Source: Deltaproteobacteria bacterium
GTDB taxonomy: Bacteria; Myxococcota_A; UBA9160; JAJDAL01
DNA length: 64,000 nt
Assembly (NCBI GenBank): GCA_029261875.1
Contig: JAJDAL010000041.1
Location: 36,383 to 100,382, forward strand
Reading direction: 5' to 3'
In this document: piece by piece, positions 24,754-33,545 of the stretch
Numbering within the stretch: the first letter of the stretch is position 1
How the letters are laid out: the number at the start of each line of letters is the position of its first letter
Made by a program: the position numbers and the translations under genes
The notes under the pieces: model-generated
Databases searched by the model: none
What the model saw: only the letters and a program-made list of their open reading frames with translations
What the model was told of the DNA's origin: nothing

Positions 24754-26516
24754 GAGCGGGACCCCGTTTTCGGTCGCAGCACGAACACGGGCAACGCAAA
24801 GCCCTCCCCTTCGAGCATGCCGTCCGCGAATCCGTAGCGACCCACTTCTTCCCACCCCTCGAACAGTTCGGCCAATCGAACGCGACCGTAGATCCGCGCC
24901 GCATTGAAGATCACGCGATCCCGCCCGACGGGAACCGCGAGGAAGACGAGCCCGTCCGGCTGCATCAATTCCCGAAGGCGCTGCATCCGTCGGAGATCCG
25001 CATCCGGCTCGGGCGCATCGCCGCGCACACCGAGACCCGCCTGGGCCAGGGAAAAGATCGACAGGGCCGCGTCGAAGCGCGATCCGCGTTCCCGCGCTTC
25101 GTCGAAGGTCTCGCTGACCAGTTTTTCGGAGCGGCTCTCGATCGGGCGTTCGCCGAGGGCGGTCGGCTTCGCCCCCGCCCGCAGGCACAGCGCTTCGTAG
25201 TAGGGATTGATGGAATCCACGACCGCGACCCGCGCCCCTTCGAGCGGGTGTTTGCCGAGGGCGTCCCCCAGGGCCAGGTCGGACATGTAGAAGACACTCG
25301 CGAAGGAGCGACGCGTCAAGCTATCGCGCTGTTCGTTCTCCGGCGCCGCGGGATCGAGATACAGAGCGAAGTCGCGATCGGTGTAGAAATCCCGGTGGGA
25401 AGGCGCAAAAGCCGCGTTGAGGAATCCCTCCTCGATCTCGACCCGGCCCCCCATGGAAAATGCCGCGCTGAGTTCGTCGGAAACCGCCTGTGCGGGGACC
25501 GGTGCCACTTCCTCCCCGTAGAGTCGGGAGAAAAGCGAACGGTTGCGGAAGAAATACTTCGTATTTTCATACTCGACCCAGGTCTTGACCGCGCCGTAGA
25601 TCCCATTCTGATGTTTGGCGGCAAAGATGTCCTCGCTGCGCTGTTCGTTTTCGGCGAGGAGTGCGGCGTTCTCCCGCTGCAAGCGTTCGATTTCCGCACG
25701 GCGGCCCTTGCGCGTCAACCAGCCCAGTCGCGCGGGGCCGTTCCCTTCTACGTCGGCGGCCGACCTGGCGATCGATTGCGCGGACGAGTTGGCGAGCACG
25801 GGCTGCGCCGCACCGGCATGGCGCAGCAGTCCCGTCACCGGCGCGCTCGCACCCTGGCGGCGCGACTCCGTGAAGGACCAGCGAAGCTCGCCGAGCCGAA
25901 GCCAGGTCTCCACATCTCCGGGTCGGCCCGCGGTCACCTTCTGCTGGTAACCGAGTGCCTCTTCGAGTCGCCCCTGACTCGGGAGCAGGTGCGCGAGCGA
26001 CTCATTGGCCGAAACGTTGTCGGGTTCCCGGCGCAGAACCTCGTCGAAGACTTCGATCGATTCAACCGTACGTTGAACGTGCGCCAGAATCTGACCCAGT
26101 GTGAGGCGCAACGTGATGCAATCTCGCCCGTCCGCCAGAACCGCGCGCGCGACGCCGATCGCTTCGTCGTAAGCCTCGTGTTTGGAAAGCAACTGAGCCA
26201 GCAGCAGGCCCCGGTCCGCATCCAAAGGCAATCGCGCGTCGGGCGAGGCCACCGCAGCGTCGGTTCCCGGCTCTTCCCGGCTTTCCAGGGCGGCGAGGGC
26301 AGCGCGCAGTTCGTGTCGCTCGGGATCGCGTTCCAGCGCCGTGCGTAACACGCCCACAGCCTCTTGCCTTCGATTCAGCAGGGCCACGCAGTGGCTCAGC
26401 CCGACGACGGATTCGCAATCCAGCGGATCCCCCGCGACACGCCGCTGAAAATGGAGTTCCGCCGCCCGAAGGCTCGGTTCTCCGCCCGGCACCGATATGC
26501 GATCCTCTATTTCCAA
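24750..26516 (-). CDS. TPR-coiled coil-DUF268 fusion with degenerate signature
   Basis: 588 residues in three parts. Residues about 10-220 are TPR-like repeats (AIGVARAVLADG, SIEVFDEVLRREP); about 255-290 is a coiled coil; about 320-588 is a divergent DUF268 domain with VVDSINPYYEALCL and LMQPDGLVFLAVPVGRDRV retained. The HDGLGxYGDP signature has become AQAGLGVRGDAP, losing the His, the first Asp and the Tyr. This suggests a scaffold or regulatory copy next to the intact paralogue. The start is the ATG at 26516, 157 bases from the divergent DegT gene. Confidence 0.75.
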   Translation of the reverse strand: MEIEDRISVPGGEPSLRAAELHFQRRVAGDPLDCESVVGLSHCVALLNRRQEAVGVLRTALERDPERHELRAALAALESREEPGTDAAVASPDARLPLDADRGLLLAQLLSKHEAYDEAIGVARAVLADGRDCITLRLTLGQILAHVQRTVESIEVFDEVLRREPDNVSANESLAHLLPSQGRLEEALGYQQKVTAGRPGDVETWLRLGELRWSFTESRRQGASAPVTGLLRHAGAAQPVLANSSAQSIARSAADVEGNGPARLGWLTRKGRRAEIERLQRENAALLAENEQRSEDIFAAKHQNGIYGAVKTWVEYENTKYFFRNRSLFSRLYGEEVAPVPAQAVSDELSAAFSMGGRVEIEEGFLNAAFAPSHRDFYTDRDFALYLDPAAPENEQRDSLTRRSFASVFYMSDLALGDALGKHPLEGARVAVVDSINPYYEALCLRAGAKPTALGERPIESRSEKLVSETFDEARERGSRFDAALSIFSLAQAGLGVRGDAPEPDADLRRMQRLRELMQPDGLVFLAVPVGRDRVIFNAARIYGRVRLAELFEGWEEVGRYGFADGMLEGEGFALPVFVLRPKTGSRS

Positions 26517-26673
26517 GTGCCGGAATCTACCGCGCGGCTCTGCAAACCGCTTGAACTTTGGAACGATTCGAAAATGAGACGCGGTTCGATTGACGCTCGC
26601 GCAAGGCCTGCGATAGGTTCAATCCCCCGGCAACAGCCGGTCATTCCGCCGCTGCAGGCAAGAGGGGAAGAAA

Positions 26674-27798
26674 TTGAGAGTTTCATTCGGTGAGCTTCGG
26701 ATCGGCGATGTCGCGCGCCGTTATCTCCAATCCGCGGTCGAGAAGAACTGGGCCAGCCAGGGTGAGAATGTCGCGGAATTCGAGCGCCGATTTGCGGAGC
26801 GATTCGGCTATGCCGAGGCCGTCGCCTGCAGCTCGGGCACCGACGCCGTCATCATCTCCGTCGCAGCGCTTCACGATTTCGGCGCCGAGCGCGGAGACGA
26901 AGTCATCACGCCGGCGTGTTCCTTCGTCGCAACCGCCAACGCGATCCTGGCCGCGGGCTTCACCCCCAAATTCGTCGATGTCGACCGCTCCACCCTGAAT
27001 ATCGACCCGGCGCAGATCGAAGCGGCCATCACACCCCGCACCCGCGCCATCGTCGCCGTCCACACCATGGGTAAGCCGTGCGACATGGATGCCATCACCG
27101 ACATCGCCCAGCGTCGCGGATTGCGGGTGATCGAAGATGCCTGCGAAGCGCACGGTGCCAAGCACCGGAACCGTTACGTGGGCGGCATCGGGGACGCCGG
27201 CCAATTCAGTTTTTACGCCGCACATTTGATCTGCAGCGGTGAAGGCGGCATGGCGGTGACGAACGACCCCGAGTGGGCGGCGATCCTCCGATCCGTGCGC
27301 TCCCACGGGCGACCCACCGGCAGCGACTTCTTCGAATTTCAACGCTTCGGTACCAATTCCAAGATGAACGACCTCGAAGCCGCCCTGGGCATCGAGGGCA
27401 TCGATCAATTCGATGCCACCTTCGACCAGCGCAAGATCCACATGAACCGCCTGCTCGAACTTACCGACGACCTCGAGGAATTCGTCGAGCGCAGCCGCCA
27501 AGCCCCCCACGAACTCATTTCGCCCCACGCGTTCCACCTCGTGCTGCGCAATCCCGATCACGATATGAAGAAGCTCTACGCATTCCTCGAGGATTCGAGC
27601 ATTCAGTGCAAGACGTTGTTCGGAAGCCTGCCCACGCAGCACCGGGCCTTCGGGTTTTTGGGACACCAGCTCGGAGAATTCCCCAACTCCGAATACATCG
27701 GAGACAACGGGCTCCACTTCGGCGTGCACCAGCATCTCCAGGACGATGATCTCGAATTCGTCTCCGAGCGGTTGCACAGCTACTTCAAGGCGCTCTAG
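26674..27798 (+). CDS. DegT/DnrJ/EryC1/StrS family protein with His in place of the PLP lysine
   Basis: 374-residue fold-type I PLP protein of the sugar aminotransferase family. The region that normally carries the Schiff-base Lys reads FSFYAAHLICSGEGG, with His184 where Lys is expected. ColD and the CDP-sugar 3-dehydratase E1 (RfbH/DdhC) carry a His at the equivalent place, the ColD one near 188, and catalyse C3 deoxygenation instead of transamination. A 3-dehydratase role is therefore more likely than aminotransfer, though no partner reductase is obvious. Start TTG at 26674 is preceded by GAGGGGAAG. Stop overlaps the next start. Confidence 0.85.
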   Translation: MRVSFGELRIGDVARRYLQSAVEKNWASQGENVAEFERRFAERFGYAEAVACSSGTDAVIISVAALHDFGAERGDEVITPACSFVATANAILAAGFTPKFVDVDRSTLNIDPAQIEAAITPRTRAIVAVHTMGKPCDMDAITDIAQRRGLRVIEDACEAHGAKHRNRYVGGIGDAGQFSFYAAHLICSGEGGMAVTNDPEWAAILRSVRSHGRPTGSDFFEFQRFGTNSKMNDLEAALGIEGIDQFDATFDQRKIHMNRLLELTDDLEEFVERSRQAPHELISPHAFHLVLRNPDHDMKKLYAFLEDSSIQCKTLFGSLPTQHRAFGFLGHQLGEFPNSEYIGDNGLHFGVHQHLQDDDLEFVSERLHSYFKAL

Positions 27799-28853
27799 TG
27801 GGATTGCTCTCCATCGGCGCCTACGCGCGTGCGGAGCAGGCCGCGCGCGCGGGGCTCTCGATTCCCGAAATCATGGCGTACTCACCGGCCGCGTTCGAAT
27901 CCGTCGGCTATCCCACGCGTGTGGTCGAAGAGCGCGAATTACTCCGCTACGCGGACCACAATTTCGAAGCGGAAATTCCAAAACTCCTGGCTCCAGGGAG
28001 TTTTTTTCGCGGCGCCTGCTTCGAGAGCACCTTCACCGAAGACGAAGCGGATCTCATCCGCGGCATTCAGGATCACGTGGTGGCGTTTACGCGCGACGCC
28101 TTGGGGCAAGCGGTCAAGCCGCTCACCAATCTCCTGGTACAGATCGGGCTGTTCCGCGTCATCGATGCGCTGGCGCGCAAGTGGGGCCGCGAGCGTCTGT
28201 CGATTTTCGAGATCGGCCCGGGTTCCGGATATCTGGGCGCGCTGTTGATCCAATCCGGACATCGATACGCCTCCTTCGACGTCACCCAATCCCTGTACCT
28301 GTGGCAGAACCGCCTGTATCACGCCCTCGCGCCGGATCGCTTCGCGGAGCGGATCGTGGATCCCTTCGACGAAGCCGCACCGCCCGCGGTCGTCCATTTG
28401 CCCTGGTGGGACTTCCTGGCGTTCCACAAACATTGTCCGCTGAAAGCCGACATCGTGATCTCCAATTCGAATCTCGGCGAAATGCGTCGCCTCGCGCTCA
28501 AGTACGCCCTGCGGGTCTCTCACATCCTGCTGGAAGACTCTCCCATGGGCCTGTTCGTGTACGCCAGCCCCGGGATGCCCCACGCCAGTGATGCCGCAGC
28601 CATCGAGAACGAATTCGCGAGCGCGGGCTTTACCCGAAAATTCGAGCAGTTCTTCCACGGCTTCACGTCCGAAGGAAATACCTTGCCCGAAGGCATCCTC
28701 GAACTCGAAGAACACCTTCCGCTCTACAACCCAAGCGAACGCGAAGGCCGTCTTTCCGCAGCCACCGTCATGGGCGATGCCACGATGGCGCGCCCGCTCG
28801 ACCTCGAGTTCGCCAAGTTTATCCACGGCTGGTCGCCGCCGGAACCGGGTTAG
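27798..28853 (+). CDS. Putative sugar O-methyltransferase-like protein
   Basis: 351 residues. IFEIGPGSGYLGALL at 136-150 is a good SAM-binding motif I, followed by ASFDVTQSLYLW, resembling the group annotated as putative sugar O-methyltransferases. The long N-terminal helical part (about 1-130) and the C-terminal extension are usual for that group. Start GTG at 27798 shares a base with the previous stop; the next gene begins 7 bases after this one ends. The operon context (DegT-like enzyme, TPR/sulfotransferase-like protein) is consistent with modification of a glycan. Confidence 0.75.
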   Translation: MGLLSIGAYARAEQAARAGLSIPEIMAYSPAAFESVGYPTRVVEERELLRYADHNFEAEIPKLLAPGSFFRGACFESTFTEDEADLIRGIQDHVVAFTRDALGQAVKPLTNLLVQIGLFRVIDALARKWGRERLSIFEIGPGSGYLGALLIQSGHRYASFDVTQSLYLWQNRLYHALAPDRFAERIVDPFDEAAPPAVVHLPWWDFLAFHKHCPLKADIVISNSNLGEMRRLALKYALRVSHILLEDSPMGLFVYASPGMPHASDAAAIENEFASAGFTRKFEQFFHGFTSEGNTLPEGILELEEHLPLYNPSEREGRLSAATVMGDATMARPLDLEFAKFIHGWSPPEPG

Positions 28854-28860
28854 CGGTCGA

Positions 28861-30309
28861 ATGGGCCGGCTCCGTCGCCTCTCCACGCGCATTCCCCACG
28901 CCGCGAAGAGGTGGGGCGATCACTATTTTCGCCGTGGACGCCTGCGACGCGCCGTCGCCTGTTACCGATTCGTCGTTCCCCTGCGTCGCCCGGTCGGGCC
29001 CTTCGCACGCCTGTGGTTGTCTTCCTTATGGAGAATCGGGCGCATCGAAACCGCCATTGGGTTCCACCGCGAGCTGCTCGCCCGGGTACCCCGACACCAA
29101 CCGTCGAGCCACATCATCGCCAACCTACTCGACGCATCGGGACAAGCTCAGCCAGCGGAAGCGCAATACCGTTCCACCCTCGAGCTGGACGTCACCCACG
29201 CGGGCGTGCGCTTCGACTTCCTGCAGTTCCTGTTGCGCGCGCAACGCTACGCGGAAGCCGAGGCCATCTATCGCTCGCTGGCGGGTCTCGCACCGGAAGA
29301 TCCCAACTTGCTTCCGGGACTGGTCGAGATCCTCACCGCCCACGGCCGTTGGTCCGAGGCGGTATCGGTCCAGCAGCGCATCGCGTCCATTGCCCCGCGA
29401 GACCTGGGCGCCCGACAACGCCTGGGTGAACTCCTGCTGGAGCAAAACCGCCTTGTCCCCGCCATCGAAACCTTTCGCGAACTGCGCGAGCGCGACCCTT
29501 CGGGACCCGATGTGCACCGATCTCTCGGGGAGGCCCTCACCCGGGCCGGACAGTTGGACGAAGCCGTCCAATCCTTTGCGCAAGCGGCACAGATCGAACG
29601 CCGAATCGCCGATTCGCCCCCCGACGCCGCGTTTCCCGCGATGGCGATCGTGGTCCAGAACGGTTCCGATCCCCGCGGACTCCTGTCCGTGCTTGCAAAC
29701 CAGACAAAGCGCCCGGTTCGACAACTCGGCCTCGGCAGCTTCCCCGACGATCGCATCGTCGCGCCCCTACTGGCGGAAACGGTCGAGGGAAAGGCCCTGG
29801 GATGGTCGGGGATCGACGGTCGCCCGGAGAACCGCCTCCAGCTGCGGGACGCGGGCGTCGAGCGCTTGTTGTTTCACATTCGCGACCCACGCGACGCCAC
29901 GGAAGAAATCGCCCAGCGTTGGGGCGCCGAGAGCTCACGCGACTTCGCCCACGAGCGCCTCCACTATCGCCCTGCCCCGCCGGCGAACTTCCAGTACCTC
30001 TCGCCGACCCTGCGTCTCGATTGGGCGGTCGAAAACACCTTTCCGGGACAGATCGATTGGCTGAAGAGTTGGTTCGACGGACTCGACGTCTTGGAAAAGG
30101 ACTTCCAGGTCCTGGTGACGACGCAAGAAGAAGTCACCGCTTCGCCGGACGGGGTCGCCCGCCGGTTGGCCGAATTCTATGGGCTCGAAGCGCTGCCCCG
30201 CATCCCTGCAGCTCAATCCTTTTGGGTCGCCGACCCCAACGCCGCCCACCGCGCGCGCATGACCGAACGCATACCGGCAGCCCTTCGCGAGCGTTTCGGT
30301 TGGAATTAG
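28861..30309 (+). CDS. TPR protein with sulfotransferase-like C-terminal domain
   Basis: 482 residues. Residues about 15-250 are tetratricopeptide repeats (AEAIYRSLAGLAPEDPNLL, AIETFRELRERDPSGPDV). Residues about 260-482 resemble a sulfotransferase: HIRDPRDATEEIAQRW corresponds to the 3'-phosphate-binding region and FQVLVTTQEEVTASPDGVARRLAEFYG to the family's C-terminal helices. The N-terminal PAPS phosphate loop (GxxRxGTT-type) is not recognisable; IVVQNGSDPRGLLSV stands there instead. Activity is therefore uncertain. Start ATG at 28861 is chosen because it follows the previous stop by 7 bases. The gene end overlaps the convergent glycosyltransferase by 4 bases. Confidence 0.72.
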   Translation: MGRLRRLSTRIPHAAKRWGDHYFRRGRLRRAVACYRFVVPLRRPVGPFARLWLSSLWRIGRIETAIGFHRELLARVPRHQPSSHIIANLLDASGQAQPAEAQYRSTLELDVTHAGVRFDFLQFLLRAQRYAEAEAIYRSLAGLAPEDPNLLPGLVEILTAHGRWSEAVSVQQRIASIAPRDLGARQRLGELLLEQNRLVPAIETFRELRERDPSGPDVHRSLGEALTRAGQLDEAVQSFAQAAQIERRIADSPPDAAFPAMAIVVQNGSDPRGLLSVLANQTKRPVRQLGLGSFPDDRIVAPLLAETVEGKALGWSGIDGRPENRLQLRDAGVERLLFHIRDPRDATEEIAQRWGAESSRDFAHERLHYRPAPPANFQYLSPTLRLDWAVENTFPGQIDWLKSWFDGLDVLEKDFQVLVTTQEEVTASPDGVARRLAEFYGLEALPRIPAAQSFWVADPNAAHRARMTERIPAALRERFGWN

Positions 30310-33300
30310 CGAAGCGCCCCGCCGCGTAGATCTGCGCGCGTGGCGTCTTCTCCGGCTCCGCGCTCCGCGTTCGCGGGCCCCGCAAAAACAGCCAGTTCCG
30401 TCCAGGCATCGACCAGGACATCGCGGCCGAGTTCCGCGCCGAATTCGTCGCACAGCGGAGGCGGCGCGAGCACGAATCGCAACCCGTCGCTGTTCTCCAC
30501 GATCTCGGCCCCGGCGAGGATTTGTTTCCCGCGCAGATCGGAAACCCCGTGAATCGCCGCCAGCCGCTCGAGGTCCCCGTCCCAGAGCGTCGCCTCGACA
30601 TCCGCAACGCGCCATTCCAGATTCGGGTCGTAGCGGGCGGCGTACCCCGCTGCGCGTAAGCGCAGAGCGAGGTCGACGCCGCAGGCCAGCAACCCGCGGT
30701 ATTCCCGGTTCAACCCGCCGACGGCCTCGAAGGCGCTTCGACGCAAGAGCATTCCATACAGGCCCGAACCGTCGAGATCCAACGCGTCCCAGCGGCGCGG
30801 ATCGCCGCGCAAACGCCCGCGCAAGACTTCGAGCAGACGCGCTTCGCCCTTCCACTCACACAATACGGCCCCGGCCCGGACCAAACGTTCGTTGCGGCGG
30901 TAGGAAACGACGCCGCACAGGGCGCCCAGGCTTTCGTCTTCCTTCAGCTGCATCAGGGCGCGACGCCCCCAACCCGGCGTCGTCCGCATCTCGGGCGCAA
31001 GGAAAACCACGACCTCTCCGCGCGCGCGCGCAGCGGCTTCATGCAACGCGCGACCCCGATCTTCGGGATCGCCCACCACCGACAAGAGTTCGTAGGAACA
31101 TCCGGGATCGACCAGGATCGGGCGCGCATCGGACCCCACCGGGCGGCCCACGGATCCGTCCACGACGATCGCCGTCACTTCGGGCATTCCACCGCAATCT
31201 TCCAGCAACGTGATGGCCGACGTCTCTGCCGCCGACCGCACGGGAACCGGTCTCGCCGCCACGCCGCCTTGTTCTACGAACGCCCCCAACCGACGTGCGG
31301 CGGCGTCGCGCTCCCCCGCGAGGTTCATGAAAATTACGCGGTCGTCCCGACCCCGGGTTTCCTGGGGGCGCTCGCTCGTGCCCGTGTGGTAGTGCTCGAA
31401 CACGACGTCCGGCAGAAACACCATTCGGTCGTGACCGAGGCGGCGCAGGCGCAGGAAGATCTCGTGCAGATGCGATTCGATGTGATAGTGGTTGAGAAGC
31501 GGCGAGGTGATGAAGCCGATCTGCTCCACCGCCACGCGCGAAACGACCGGGAATGTCGCGTTCGCGGCGCGCTGATGGAGATCGTTCCCCCACACGAGAG
31601 CGATGTCATCGGGGAACCGATCGAAGGCTTCGTAGATTCGCGCGTCCCAGCCTTCGCTTTCCAGACGGACGTCATCGTTGAACAGCATCACGTAGCGCCC
31701 GCGCGTAGCGCGAAAAGCGCTCTCGGTGATCGCCCCCATGGTCAGGCCGAGCCCTCTCGCCTGACGCAGAGCGAGGCGATCGTGGGTGATGGCCTGACTC
31801 GCGGGGTCGTCGTCATCCACGAAAAGCACGACTTCGAGCGCCTCGGGCTCCGCCGCGGTTTCCCAGACGCGATCCAGCAGGGCCCGGGTTCGATCCGCAT
31901 GACCCCGAGTGGGAAGGATGATCGAGAGCTTCGGTGTCCGATCCACGATTTCGCCGTGCATTCGCAAGGTCGGGAGGGTTTCCGCTTCGAGCCAGATCGG
32001 ATCGAGGATGCAGATGTTCTCGCGCGCAATCCCGAGTCCGAGCAAGCGTTCGAAGCGGTAGGCAAGCCCGTAGCGAAACGCCAGAACCACCGGCGGCCCA
32101 TCGGCGCGCAGCGTCTCCACCGGATCCACGCCGGGGACATCGTCGACCACCTGGGAAACCCGCACGCCACACTCGCGGGCGAGATCGCGCACGAAATGCC
32201 CGACCGTCCCGGTTCCGTATACGGCGATTTCCCGCACGCCGCCGGACTGGAGGCCGTCCAGCGCCTGGCGAACCCGCGCCACGATCTCGCGGTTCCAATC
32301 GAAGACCCGGCGCGAAAGTTGGAGCGGGAGTCCGCCCTTCTCCACGAGTTTGCGCGCTTTGCCCGCCCCATCGCGCAGGCGGCTGGCCAGGGTTTCGTGC
32401 GCTCCGCCTTCCCGGGTTCCCGGCCGGTCCGGGTAACCGAGGCCCGTCGTGCGCGCGACGAGCCGACCGTAGGTCGAGACATCCCGCGCCACCTGGGTCG
32501 CCAAGCGCCCCATGAGCAGCGGATGCCGCAAGGCGAAATGTGTGGGGCGTCGCTTCGCCGTGGAATAGCGCTCCATCCCTTCGCTCGACCACGCCCGACG
32601 CATGCCACTCGCATTGGCGAGCGAGAGGGGCGCCGCGTAGATGAACGAACGCGACCCCGCCTCGCGCAGGGCGCGGATGCCCGGATTCTCCACCAGCGGC
32701 TGAATCCGCCCGGTATCCCGCGTGCGCAACGCCGTCGTCGACATGTGGCGACCATCGTGGGGACCCACGTATTGCTGATCCCCGGACGCTCCCGGGTGCC
32801 AGGTGTGGTAGAGCCATTCTTCTTCGTGCCAGTGTTCCCGCTTCCCGGCGTTGATCAGGCGAAAGGTCAATTCGTAGGGGCCGCACACGTGCCCCAGGAA
32901 ATCCACGTGCTCGTCCGCTCCCCCGATGGCGATCAGGTCTTTGCGCCGCGCGCTCATGCAAGCGCCGTAGTTGGCGGTATGGAGCGGATCTTCGATGGGC
33001 GTCCCATCCAACGGAGGCAGCCCCGCCGGACGTCCGTCCACCAGGTTGCTGCAACCCGCTGCCAGGATTTCTTCCACGCTGGGGTGATTGAAGGGGTAGA
33101 AGCGCCGGTCCTGACTGCGGAGTTCGTCGAGGTGCAGGACCAGATCCTGCTCCCGTTCGAAGGATTCCACCACGCGCTCGACGAATCGCTCGGTGAAGAC
33201 GGCGTCGGAATCGCAGAACGTCACCACCTCACCGCGGCTCGCGAGGATCCCAATGTTGTACAGCAGGTGCTTGTGGTAATAGGCGTGGCTCGGCATTCCC

Positions 33301-33542
33301 ACGACGATCCAGGCATCGACCGCGGGGCCTTCCCCGGCGGCCAGGGAACGATCGAGGCGATCGCGAATGGCCTGCGGCTTCGCGTCGTAGTATTCGACCC
33401 AGATGATCTCGTAGAGCGAGCGATCGATATTCTGGCGATTCAAATAATCGATGGCGTGAAAGCTTTCGCGCACGGACCAGTCGACCAGAACGATGCTGTG
33501 CTTCCGGGGACGCGGATCGAGATTTCGGTAGACGACCTCCAC
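30306..33542 (-). CDS. Large multidomain glycosyltransferase (three GT2-like modules)
   Basis: 1078 residues. An N-terminal GT-A module (about 15-330) has VVTFCDSDAVF with the DSD metal motif. A short Rossmann-like segment at about 435-520 begins IAVYGTGTVGH. A central GT2 module (about 535-750) has KLSIILPTRGH, LFVDDDDP and LFNDDVRLES. A third, weaker module (about 810-1060) has VVVFLAPEMRTTPGWG and VGGLNREYRG. Several linkages of a repeating unit could be made by one protein. Start GTG at 33542 is three bases past the E1 beta stop. It is the last gene of the leftward block that starts at 41.3 kb. Confidence 0.82.
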   Translation of the reverse strand: MEVVYRNLDPRPRKHSIVLVDWSVRESFHAIDYLNRQNIDRSLYEIIWVEYYDAKPQAIRDRLDRSLAAGEGPAVDAWIVVGMPSHAYYHKHLLYNIGILASRGEVVTFCDSDAVFTERFVERVVESFEREQDLVLHLDELRSQDRRFYPFNHPSVEEILAAGCSNLVDGRPAGLPPLDGTPIEDPLHTANYGACMSARRKDLIAIGGADEHVDFLGHVCGPYELTFRLINAGKREHWHEEEWLYHTWHPGASGDQQYVGPHDGRHMSTTALRTRDTGRIQPLVENPGIRALREAGSRSFIYAAPLSLANASGMRRAWSSEGMERYSTAKRRPTHFALRHPLLMGRLATQVARDVSTYGRLVARTTGLGYPDRPGTREGGAHETLASRLRDGAGKARKLVEKGGLPLQLSRRVFDWNREIVARVRQALDGLQSGGVREIAVYGTGTVGHFVRDLARECGVRVSQVVDDVPGVDPVETLRADGPPVVLAFRYGLAYRFERLLGLGIARENICILDPIWLEAETLPTLRMHGEIVDRTPKLSIILPTRGHADRTRALLDRVWETAAEPEALEVVLFVDDDDPASQAITHDRLALRQARGLGLTMGAITESAFRATRGRYVMLFNDDVRLESEGWDARIYEAFDRFPDDIALVWGNDLHQRAANATFPVVSRVAVEQIGFITSPLLNHYHIESHLHEIFLRLRRLGHDRMVFLPDVVFEHYHTGTSERPQETRGRDDRVIFMNLAGERDAAARRLGAFVEQGGVAARPVPVRSAAETSAITLLEDCGGMPEVTAIVVDGSVGRPVGSDARPILVDPGCSYELLSVVGDPEDRGRALHEAAARARGEVVVFLAPEMRTTPGWGRRALMQLKEDESLGALCGVVSYRRNERLVRAGAVLCEWKGEARLLEVLRGRLRGDPRRWDALDLDGSGLYGMLLRRSAFEAVGGLNREYRGLLACGVDLALRLRAAGYAARYDPNLEWRVADVEATLWDGDLERLAAIHGVSDLRGKQILAGAEIVENSDGLRFVLAPPPLCDEFGAELGRDVLVDAWTELAVFAGPANAERGAGEDATRADLRGGALR

Positions 33543-33545
33543 CGA

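Noticed and set aside
26590..26617. TTGACG with a GATAGG about 16 bases downstream before the DegT-like gene
   Set aside because: The -10 match is poor (GATAGG against TATAAT) and spacing is slightly short; not strong enough to list as a promoter.
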